Source of the DNA: Bacteroidota bacterium
GTDB taxonomy: Bacteria; Bacteroidota; Ignavibacteria; Tepidaquicellales; Tepidaquicellaceae
Direction of reading: 5' to 3'
DNA: 11,063 nucleotides
Assembly: GCA_003519545.1 (NCBI GenBank)
Contig: DOWN01000297.1
Location: forward strand, 1 to 11,063
The position numbers and the translations under genes were made by a program. The number at the start of each line of letters is the position of its first letter. Position 1 is the stretch's first letter. This document shows positions 1 through 5,488 of this stretch, one piece after another. The notes under the pieces were generated by a model. That model saw only the letters and a program-made list of their open reading frames with translations, did not search any database and was not told the origin of the DNA.

Positions 1-641
1 TTGATATTTCATTCGATACTAATTGTATAAAAGATAAAGGATATTCAAAGTATGTTGAAAAACTTCTTGAATATGAAAATGAATTTGGAAACTCAGAAAT
101 ATCATTAAAAGACATAATAAAAGTTTTTACGGATAAATTTGACGTTAAAGATGTAATATCAATTGATATTGAAGAAAATGAAACAATAGTTCCTGATAAA
201 GAAACTGAACCTGCTAATAAAACTGAAAGTGATGTAATCTCTGTTGATTTTGATTCCGATATAAAAAACTTTGATGAAACAGAAAGAGAAATATCTGAAA
301 CAACCTCAGATAAAAATGAAATTGAAATTGAAAAGATTGATATTTCCCTTCCCGTTGAAGTGGTGAATGAAAGCACTCTTGATGAAGAGAGAAAAAGAAT
401 TAAACGTTTGTTTAAAAAAGATGAACTCGATGCAATTAAAAAGAAAATTTTCAGAAACAACCGACAGGAAATGTTTGATACGTTTGATGAACTTGAAAAA
501 ATTCCTGACTGGAACTCTGCCGTTAAAAGTCTCAAATCTTTATATTTAAAAAATAAAGTTGATATGTATGACTTAAAAGTTATTTTGTTTGTTGACGTAT
601 TAAATGAATATTTCAGAAATAAGGAGAATGTAAAAATTTAA
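1..641 (+). CDS. Hypothetical protein with acidic linker and helical C-terminal domain (5' end outside window)
   Basis: I do not recognise this gene. The frame is open from position 3 to the TAA at 639-641, giving 212 visible residues, so the gene enters from the left edge. A GTG at 360 could serve as a start, but about 119 stop-free codons precede it in very AT-rich DNA. The visible protein has three parts. The first 45 or so residues look helical and mixed-charge. Then comes a linker rich in Asp, Glu, Ser and Thr (about residues 50-120) that is probably disordered. The C-terminal segment of about 85 residues is predicted helical, rich in Lys, Phe and Leu, and includes 'AIKKKIFRNN' and 'IPDWNSAVKSL'. 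There is no signal peptide or membrane segment in the visible part, so it is probably cytoplasmic. Its stop codon overlaps the obg start by one base, which suggests an operon and coupled translation. Function is unknown. Confidence 0.8.
   Translation, partial: DISFDTNCIKDKGYSKYVEKLLEYENEFGNSEISLKDIIKVFTDKFDVKDVISIDIEENETIVPDKETEPANKTESDVISVDFDSDIKNFDETEREISETTSDKNEIEIEKIDISLPVEVVNESTLDEERKRIKRLFKKDELDAIKKKIFRNNRQEMFDTFDELEKIPDWNSAVKSLKSLYLKNKVDMYDLKVILFVDVLNEYFRNKENVKI
621..626 (+). promoter_or_regulatory. Ribosome binding site for obg
   Basis: AAGGAG lies inside the last codons of the upstream gene, 14 bases before the obg ATG. The spacing is longer than the usual 5-10 bases. The TAATG junction could help by letting a terminating ribosome restart. 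An ATG-TAA pair at 628-633 sits between the site and the real start and encodes nothing. Confidence 0.55.
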
Positions 642-1648
642 TGTTTATAGATTATGTTAAAATAAAAATCAAATCCGGAGACGGCGGAAACGGATGTGTA
701 AGTTTCAGAAGAGAAAAGTTTGTGCCTCGTGGCGGACCGAATGGTGGTGACGGTGGCAAAGGCGGAGATGTAATTTTTAAAGGAAATTCAAACCTCAATA
801 CTTTAATTGATTTAAGATATAACCGTCTTTATAAAGCAGGTCGTGGAACTCATGGTCAAGGCGGAGATAAAACAGGTAAATATGGAAAAGATATAATTAT
901 AAATGTTCCTGTCGGAAGTATTATAAAAGATTTTGAAACTAATGAAACTCTCGGGGAAGTTTTAAAAGACGGAGAAGAAGTTTTAATTCTTAGAGGCGGA
1001 AGAGGTGGACTTGGAAATACTCATTTTAAATCTTCCACTCATCAGTCCCCACGCTTTGCTCAACCCGGTGAAAAAGGGATTGAAAAAGATGTCGTTATAG
1101 AACTTAAACTTATTGCTGATGTTGGTCTTGTCGGATTTCCTAATGCAGGAAAGTCAACTCTAATTTCAAAAATTTCCGCAGCAAAACCTAAAATTGCAGA
1201 TTACCCGTTCACAACCCTAACTCCAAATCTTGGAATAGTTAAATACAGAGAATATGATTCTTTTGTTGTTGCAGATATACCGGGAATAATCGAAGGTGCT
1301 TCTGACGGAAAAGGTTTAGGTTTGCAGTTTCTCAGACATATAGAAAGAACTTCTGTCCTGCTTTTTATGATTGATGCATTAAATGTTAATTATGAAGAAA
1401 GTGATTTATTGTTTGAATTTAAAATTCTTAAAAATGAATTAAAAACTTTTAATGATAAACTTCTTTCCAAACCTTATATAATTTGTTTTACAAAATGTGA
1501 TTCAATTTCGGATGAGACAAAAGAACGAATTAAAAAATTAAAAATAAAAACTGAAAAAATTATGATTTCAAGTATCACAGGTGAAAATATTGATACGCTT
1601 AAAGATTTACTTTGGAAAAAACTGGAGGAAATAAAAAGTGAAGAGTAA
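641..1648 (+). CDS. obg: Obg family GTPase (ribosome assembly, 50S maturation)
   Basis: Obg is an essential GTPase that binds the large ribosomal subunit and links its maturation to nucleotide levels. The N-terminal glycine-rich Obg fold (about residues 1-158) is clear, with 'SGDGGNGCVSFRREK', 'GGPNGGDGGKGGD' and 'LRGGRGGLGN'. The GTPase domain follows: G1 GFPNAGKS (165-172), switch I FTTLTPN (190-196), G3 DIPG (212-215), G4 TKCD (284-287) and G5 SSITG (310-314). At 335 residues it ends soon after the G domain, so the extra C-terminal OCT domain of some Firmicute Obgs is absent, as is common in other phyla. The G4 motif has Thr instead of the usual Asn; from memory this is shared by Bacteroidota Obg proteins, so I read it as lineage-typical rather than damage. 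The ATG at 641 matches the family N-terminus. The gene overlaps the upstream stop by one base and the proposed surE start by 11 bases. Confidence 0.97.
   Translation: MFIDYVKIKIKSGDGGNGCVSFRREKFVPRGGPNGGDGGKGGDVIFKGNSNLNTLIDLRYNRLYKAGRGTHGQGGDKTGKYGKDIIINVPVGSIIKDFETNETLGEVLKDGEEVLILRGGRGGLGNTHFKSSTHQSPRFAQPGEKGIEKDVVIELKLIADVGLVGFPNAGKSTLISKISAAKPKIADYPFTTLTPNLGIVKYREYDSFVVADIPGIIEGASDGKGLGLQFLRHIERTSVLLFMIDALNVNYEESDLLFEFKILKNELKTFNDKLLSKPYIICFTKCDSISDETKERIKKLKIKTEKIMISSITGENIDTLKDLLWKKLEEIKSEE
1624..1628 (+). promoter_or_regulatory. Shine-Dalgarno sequence that favours the GTG start of surE
   Basis: GGAGG lies 9 bases before the GTG at 1638, inside the end of obg. The alternative ATG at 1662 has no comparable site at a useful distance. 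The same bases also encode Leu-Glu-Glu of Obg, so the match could be partly coincidental. Confidence 0.5.
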
Positions 1649-2432
1649 TAAAAAAACAAATATGAAAAGAAAACCATTAGTATTAATCTCTAATGATGAC
1701 GGAATCGAATCAGACGGAATAAAAACACTCGCAAGAGAAATCAGAAAATTTGCTGAAACTGTTGTAATCGCACCGGCTACACAGCAAAGTGCAGTCGGAC
1801 ATTCTATAACAATCGCAAATCCTATCAGAGCAAGAAAAAATTTAATTGATAAAAACTTTTACGGATTCGCTGTGGAAGGGACTCCGGCAGACTCTGTGAA
1901 ACTTGCAGTAAGAAATCTTCTCAAAGGCAGAAAAATTGATTTGTTAATTTCCGGAATTAATCACGGATCTAATACCGCTATTAATATTATTTATTCGGGA
2001 ACTGTATCCGCTGCTACTGAAGGCACTATTTTAGGAATTCCCTCAATCGCAATTTCTCTGGCAAGTTTTACTTATAATGATTATACTACTTCAGCAAAAT
2101 TTGCAGCCAAACTTGCAAAAATTGTTTTGAAAAAAAGTTTACCTAAAGGAACTCTTCTGAACGTTAATGTTCCTGCTCTTCCGGAGAAAAAAATTAAAGG
2201 TGTATTAATCACTAAGCAAGGAAAATCTTTCTGGGATGACAGATATGAATCAAGGTTAGACCCTAATAAAAGAGAATATTTCTGGCTGACAGGAAGAATG
2301 GCATCTCTCGATAAGAATATTGAATTTGATCAGAAAGCAATTGAAGAAGGTTACATATCTGTAACTCCTGTTCATTATGACCTTACTAATTATGAAATGC
2401 TTGAAAGTTTAAAAGGTTGGAATATAAAATAA
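1638..2432 (+). CDS. surE: SurE 5'-nucleotidase / survival protein
   Basis: SurE is a metal-dependent phosphatase that removes phosphate from nucleoside 5'- and 3'-monophosphates and short polyphosphate. It is linked to nucleotide salvage and stationary-phase survival, and it acts in the cytoplasm. The family motifs are intact, numbered from the GTG: NDDG (19-22, metal ligands Asp20 and Asp21), APATQQSAVG (45-54, ligand Ser51), GTPADSVK (81-88), SGINHGSN (105-112, ligand Asn108), YSGTVSAA (119-126) and NVNVP (165-169). At 264 residues (256 from the ATG) it is full length. The GTG at 1638 has a good ribosome binding site and adds a Lys/Asn-rich tail of 8 residues. The ATG at 1662 matches the normal SurE N-terminus but has no clear ribosome binding site. 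The gene runs directly on from obg, so the two are probably cotranscribed, and a hairpin terminator follows the stop. Confidence 0.96.
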   Translation: MKSNKKTNMKRKPLVLISNDDGIESDGIKTLAREIRKFAETVVIAPATQQSAVGHSITIANPIRARKNLIDKNFYGFAVEGTPADSVKLAVRNLLKGRKIDLLISGINHGSNTAINIIYSGTVSAATEGTILGIPSIAISLASFTYNDYTTSAKFAAKLAKIVLKKSLPKGTLLNVNVPALPEKKIKGVLITKQGKSFWDDRYESRLDPNKREYFWLTGRMASLDKNIEFDQKAIEEGYISVTPVHYDLTNYEMLESLKGWNIK

Positions 2433-2435
2433 ATT

Positions 2436-2459
2436 TTGCCCCGCTTTTAAACGGGGCAA
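2436..2459. terminator. Bidirectional rho-independent terminator between surE and citrate synthase
   Basis: A perfect 8-bp stem (TTGCCCCG paired with CGGGGCAA) has an 8-base loop. It is followed by TTTATTATCTT on the plus strand and by AATTTATTTT on the minus strand. It begins 4 bases after the surE stop and ends 9 bases before the 3' end of the convergent citrate synthase gene, so it can serve both transcripts. Confidence 0.8.
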
Positions 2460-2468
2460 TTTATTATC

Positions 2469-3740
2469 TTAACTTACCTGGTTTTTTACCCAGTTGGTTG
2501 TTACTGATTTAGGTCTGATTAATGGTGCATTCATCGCTCTTGCTATTATCGTCTGTGCTGTCAATCCAAGTATTCTCGACACTGAAAATAAAACAGTGTA
2601 ATATTCATATTCAGTTAATCCGTAATGATATAACAATGAACCTGAAGCCGCATCAACATTGGGCCAAGGATCTTTTGCTTTACCCTGTTCAATTAAAATC
2701 TTCGGAACTATATCAAATAATTGCTCGACAATTTTAAATGTTTCGTCGTTAGGAATATTTTCTTTACCCCAGTTTAAAAACGCAGTAAATCTCGGATCGG
2801 TTACTCTTAACACAGCATGTCCATAACCCGGAATAACTCTTTTATTGTTCAGTAAGTTCTGACAGTATTCTCTTACTTCTTCATCAGAAGGAGAGTGACC
2901 AATGTCTTTTCTCATTTGAACGATAAATCTCAGACATTCCTGATTTGCAAGCCCGTGTAATGGTCCTGCTAATCCGTTAAGTCCTCCGCTTACCGCATAA
3001 TAAATATCAGATAATGCAGAAGCAATTGTTTGAGTTGAAAAAGCACTTACGTTTCCGCTTTCATGGTCACTGTGTAATACCATATAAAGTCTCATAAGTC
3101 TTTTAAATGATCCGTCTTTATCTTCGATACCAAGCATATGAGCATAGTTAGCAGCCCAGTCAAGATTATGATCAGGTTCTATTCTTCCGCCTTTGTTGAA
3201 TTTTTTTCTGTAGATATAAGCCGCAATAGAAGGGACTCTTGCAATTAGATTCATACAGTCTTCAAACATCGGTTCCCATAATTTATCTTTTCCAATGCCC
3301 GCATCATATTGTTTTCTGAACTCTGATTCATTCTCCATTATGAGAATTGCAGTATTCAGCATAACCATAGGATGTGTTTCATTTGGTAATGCATCAATTA
3401 TTTTCCAGACATATTCGGGAACTGCAGACCTTGAATCCCAGTCTTTTTCAAGTGCTTTTAAATCTTCGTCGGTTGGTAATTCACCGGTGAGTAAAAGATA
3501 AAAAATTTCTTCAGGAAGTCTGTCTGTTAATTCTAAAATCGGGATACCTCTTATAATCAAGCCCGTATCAAGACCTACCTCAGAAGTATCGCAAATCAAT
3601 GATTTAACTCCTCTCATTCCGCCGTAAAGCTGGTCAATCGTAACATCACCGATAACTTTTGTGTTATAGTTTTTTACGATAGATTTCGCTTCTTCTCTTA
3701 ATCCGGGAATTTGAGAAGCAAGTTTTTCTTTTAATAACAT
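2469..3740 (-). CDS. gltA: Citrate synthase, mitochondrial/eukaryote-like type
   Basis: This enzyme condenses oxaloacetate with acetyl-CoA to citrate, the entry step of the TCA cycle. It resembles mitochondrial citrate synthase rather than the E. coli type: 'QLYGGMRGVKSLI', 'LHSDHESGN', 'NGLAGPLHGLANQE', 'PGYGHAVLRVTDPR' and 'NVDAASG'. Counted from the upstream TTG, the catalytic residues match those of the pig enzyme at a constant offset of two: His272, His318 and Asp373 (pig 274, 320, 375). The substrate-binding residues His236, Arg327, Arg399 and Arg419 also align. I chose the ATG at 3740 (423 residues) because 'MLLKEKLASQIP' aligns with the N-terminus of mature family members. However, a TTG at 3770, 10 codons upstream, has an AGAGG ribosome binding site 8 bases before it and could be the true start. 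No mitochondrial-style leader is present. The gene stands alone, convergent with surE and divergent from the first TPR lipoprotein. Confidence 0.96.
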   Translation of the reverse strand: MLLKEKLASQIPGLREEAKSIVKNYNTKVIGDVTIDQLYGGMRGVKSLICDTSEVGLDTGLIIRGIPILELTDRLPEEIFYLLLTGELPTDEDLKALEKDWDSRSAVPEYVWKIIDALPNETHPMVMLNTAILIMENESEFRKQYDAGIGKDKLWEPMFEDCMNLIARVPSIAAYIYRKKFNKGGRIEPDHNLDWAANYAHMLGIEDKDGSFKRLMRLYMVLHSDHESGNVSAFSTQTIASALSDIYYAVSGGLNGLAGPLHGLANQECLRFIVQMRKDIGHSPSDEEVREYCQNLLNNKRVIPGYGHAVLRVTDPRFTAFLNWGKENIPNDETFKIVEQLFDIVPKILIEQGKAKDPWPNVDAASGSLLYHYGLTEYEYYTVLFSVSRILGLTAQTIIARAMNAPLIRPKSVTTNWVKNQVS

Positions 3741-3770
3741 AATTTCTAAAAATGTTTTTTGAATAAGCAA

Positions 3771-3877
3771 TAAATATACCTCTAATATGAATTATTTAAA
3801 AGTTACCTTTTAATACCTTTTTATAATTCCTGACTTTTTTAATGGATTTATAAAGGTTTCTAATTTTGGTATATTTA
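3771..3877. repeat. 10-bp inverted repeat spanning the divergent intergenic region
   Basis: TAAATATACC at 3771-3780 and its exact reverse complement GGTATATTTA at 3868-3877 flank the divergent region. Each copy reads GGTATATTTA toward its own gene: on the minus strand directly before the TTG of citrate synthase, and on the plus strand 15 bases before the ATG of the TPR lipoprotein. Between them lies a direct repeat, TACCTTTT, at 3804-3811 and 3814-3821 with a 10-bp period. The arms are too far apart for a terminator hairpin. A paired operator or a shared initiation-region motif are both possible. Confidence 0.5.
3861..3868 (+). promoter_or_regulatory. Candidate Bacteroidota-type -7 element for the first TPR lipoprotein
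   Basis: TAATTTTG matches the Bacteroidota -7 consensus TAnnTTTG exactly and lies 24 bases before the ATG. The expected -33 TTTG is only partly met: a T-run stands at 3835-3840, 20 bases upstream. The same octamer occurs upstream of the giant gene on the other strand. In AT-rich DNA chance matches occur, so support is moderate. Confidence 0.4.
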
Positions 3878-3892
3878 TAAAACTGAATAACT

Positions 3893-4603
3893 ATGCATAA
3901 AACAATTATTTATTTATTCTTTGTGTTTATAATTGCTTTTATTTCTTCTCTGAATACAGGTTGTGATAAAGGTTTAGATCAGTCTTCCATTGATTCTATA
4001 AATAAATATACTAACTTAATTAATCAGTATCCTCAAGACCCTTTTTATTACGTGACAAGAGGTGATATTTATTTTGTAAATCAGGAATACCTTTCTGCCG
4101 CTCAGGATTATGATGCCGCTTTGAATATAGATCCATTCAATCTCGAAGCACTTAGAAAACTTGCCGTCACTTATGAAAGAATGGATAAATATGCTGAATC
4201 ACTGAAAGAATATAACAACCTCATCGCTTTATATCCTGCGGCTGATGATTATATCAATAGAGGATTGTTACACGAAAAATATAAAAATCTTCCGATGGCG
4301 ATTGCTGATTATGACAGAGCCATTGCATTAAATCCTGAAAATATAAATTATTATATGATAAGAGGAAATGCTCTGGATAAAGCAGGTAACTATCAAAGGT
4401 CTTCTCAGGATTATTCTGAAGTTATAAAAAGACAACCAAATAACTTAGGAGCAATTTTAAACAGAGGAAATGCTTTCTATAATGGAGGGAATTTCAGAGG
4501 TGCCGTTGTTGATTTTGAAAAAGTAATTTTACTCGACCCATCTTATGAAGGTGATTTAAAAGAAAAACTTCAGGTAGCAAGAATTAACGCTCAGAAACAA
4601 TAA
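3893..4603 (+). CDS. TPR-repeat lipoprotein (predicted)
   Basis: This is a 236-residue predicted envelope lipoprotein. A hydrophobic signal segment (about residues 4-20) ends at 'SLNTGC', with Cys24 as the probable lipidated residue. The lipobox is imperfect: Leu stands at -4 rather than -3, although such variants are tolerated in this phylum. After a short linker come about five TPR units of 33-34 residues: roughly 51-84, 85-117, 119-151, 152-185 and 186-219. They carry typical motifs such as 'RGNALDKAGNYQRSSQDY' and 'AIADYDRAIALNPEN'. TPR proteins are protein-interaction scaffolds, so a role in assembling an envelope complex is likely, but the partner cannot be told from sequence. No Shine-Dalgarno is seen before the ATG. 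A second TPR lipoprotein follows after 59 bases. The two share only general TPR-level resemblance, with different N-terminal regions. Confidence 0.88.
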   Translation: MHKTIIYLFFVFIIAFISSLNTGCDKGLDQSSIDSINKYTNLINQYPQDPFYYVTRGDIYFVNQEYLSAAQDYDAALNIDPFNLEALRKLAVTYERMDKYAESLKEYNNLIALYPAADDYINRGLLHEKYKNLPMAIADYDRAIALNPENINYYMIRGNALDKAGNYQRSSQDYSEVIKRQPNNLGAILNRGNAFYNGGNFRGAVVDFEKVILLDPSYEGDLKEKLQVARINAQKQ

Positions 4604-4612
4604 CCTGAAAAA

Positions 4613-4628
4613 TTTGGTATATAATTTG
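4613..4628 (+). promoter_or_regulatory. Possible promoter/leader motif before the second TPR lipoprotein
   Basis: TTTGGTATATAATTTG contains a perfect TATAAT (4620-4625) and shares the 10-mer TTTGGTATAT with the leader of the first lipoprotein (3865-3874). It lies about 35-50 bases before the ATG at 4663 and just after the previous stop codon. No convincing upstream partner element is visible, so an internal promoter is only a possibility. Confidence 0.3.
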
Positions 4629-4662
4629 TATTTAAACTAATTCGGATAAATATATTTAAAAA

Positions 4663-5421
4663 ATGAAAATACTTAACTTTTTAATTGTTTTAATTGGATT
4701 TGCAGTCATAACTAACGGTTGCGGTAAAAAAGAAAATACACTCGGTGTTAATACACCCGGCAATACAGACCCTAATATGCAACCTCAGGGAGACGGTTGG
4801 AAAATTCCCGGAAGTGGAGACAGTACTGACATTTATGGAACAGGATATTATGATTACAGAGATAGTCTCGAAACTTTTCATATGGGTTACAGCAAACCAA
4901 GAGACAGTGTTTATAAATATTATAACATTAAAGAATTTGAAAATTATAATTTCTTAATTCAGAAAGATTCCACAAATCCCGGTCCATATCTCGACAGAGG
5001 AAATCACTTTCAGAATATTAAACTTTACAGAGAAGCAATCAGAGATTATGATAAATATATCTCTATGATACAAACTAACCACTCTGCATATATGAACAGA
5101 GGTAATGCTCATGAAAGACTTAGAAACTATCAAGCGGCTTTAGGTGATTATGATAAAGTAATTGAACTGAAACCAAATGATACAATCGCTTATTTTAACA
5201 AGGGTGTTGTTTTCGATTATCTGCAAAATTATGAACAGGCGATTTATGAATATACAAGATGTCTTCAAGTTGACCCAAGACTTGCAAAAGCATATTACAA
5301 CAGAGGCACTACTTATCAAATGATTGGAGATGAAGAAAATGCAAGAAGAGACTGGGAAACTGCTATTCGTTTAAATCCGAAATATGAAGTTGAACTCAGA
5401 CCAAAAATTAACGCACTGTAA
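4663..5421 (+). CDS. TPR-repeat lipoprotein with Gly/Pro/Asn-rich linker (predicted)
   Basis: This is a 252-residue predicted lipoprotein. It has a short hydrophobic signal segment ending at 'ITNGC', with Cys20 as the likely lipidation site. A low-complexity linker rich in Gly, Pro, Asn and Asp spans about residues 25-60, and a Tyr-rich stretch about 57-90. Four TPR units occupy about residues 107-241, for example 'NRGNAHERLRNYQAALGDYD' and 'YYNRGTTYQMIGDEENARRD'. The long linker would hold the TPR domain away from the membrane, which fits a periplasmic or surface scaffold; this is inference. No Shine-Dalgarno precedes the ATG. The gene follows the first TPR lipoprotein by 59 bases in the same direction and ends at a strong terminator shared with the convergent giant gene. 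The specific function is not recognised. Confidence 0.88.
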   Translation: MKILNFLIVLIGFAVITNGCGKKENTLGVNTPGNTDPNMQPQGDGWKIPGSGDSTDIYGTGYYDYRDSLETFHMGYSKPRDSVYKYYNIKEFENYNFLIQKDSTNPGPYLDRGNHFQNIKLYREAIRDYDKYISMIQTNHSAYMNRGNAHERLRNYQAALGDYDKVIELKPNDTIAYFNKGVVFDYLQNYEQAIYEYTRCLQVDPRLAKAYYNRGTTYQMIGDEENARRDWETAIRLNPKYEVELRPKINAL

Positions 5422-5442
5422 TTAATTAATACTTAATACCAA

Positions 5443-5477
5443 AAACAAAAAAGGGGCAGTAAGCCCCTTTTTTGTTT
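5443..5477. terminator. Strong bidirectional rho-independent terminator
   Basis: A perfect 15-bp stem has a GGGGC/GCCCC core at the loop side and a 5-base loop, AGTAA. T-runs flank the GC core on both strands: TTTTTTGTTT on plus and TTTTTTGTTTTT on minus. It lies 21 bases after the second TPR lipoprotein and 11 bases before the 3' end of the convergent giant gene, so it can terminate both. Confidence 0.93.
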
Positions 5478-5488
5478 AGTTCAAGTTA

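Noticed and set aside
360..641. A 93-residue gene starting at GTG 360
   Set aside because: The same frame is open to the window's left edge with similar composition, so the GTG is most likely an internal valine codon.
3893..5421. TPR lipoproteins as T9SS components such as PorW or PorE
   Set aside because: They are much shorter than PorW and lack the extra domains of PorE. TPR repeats alone do not support the assignment, and proximity to a T9SS substrate is weak evidence.
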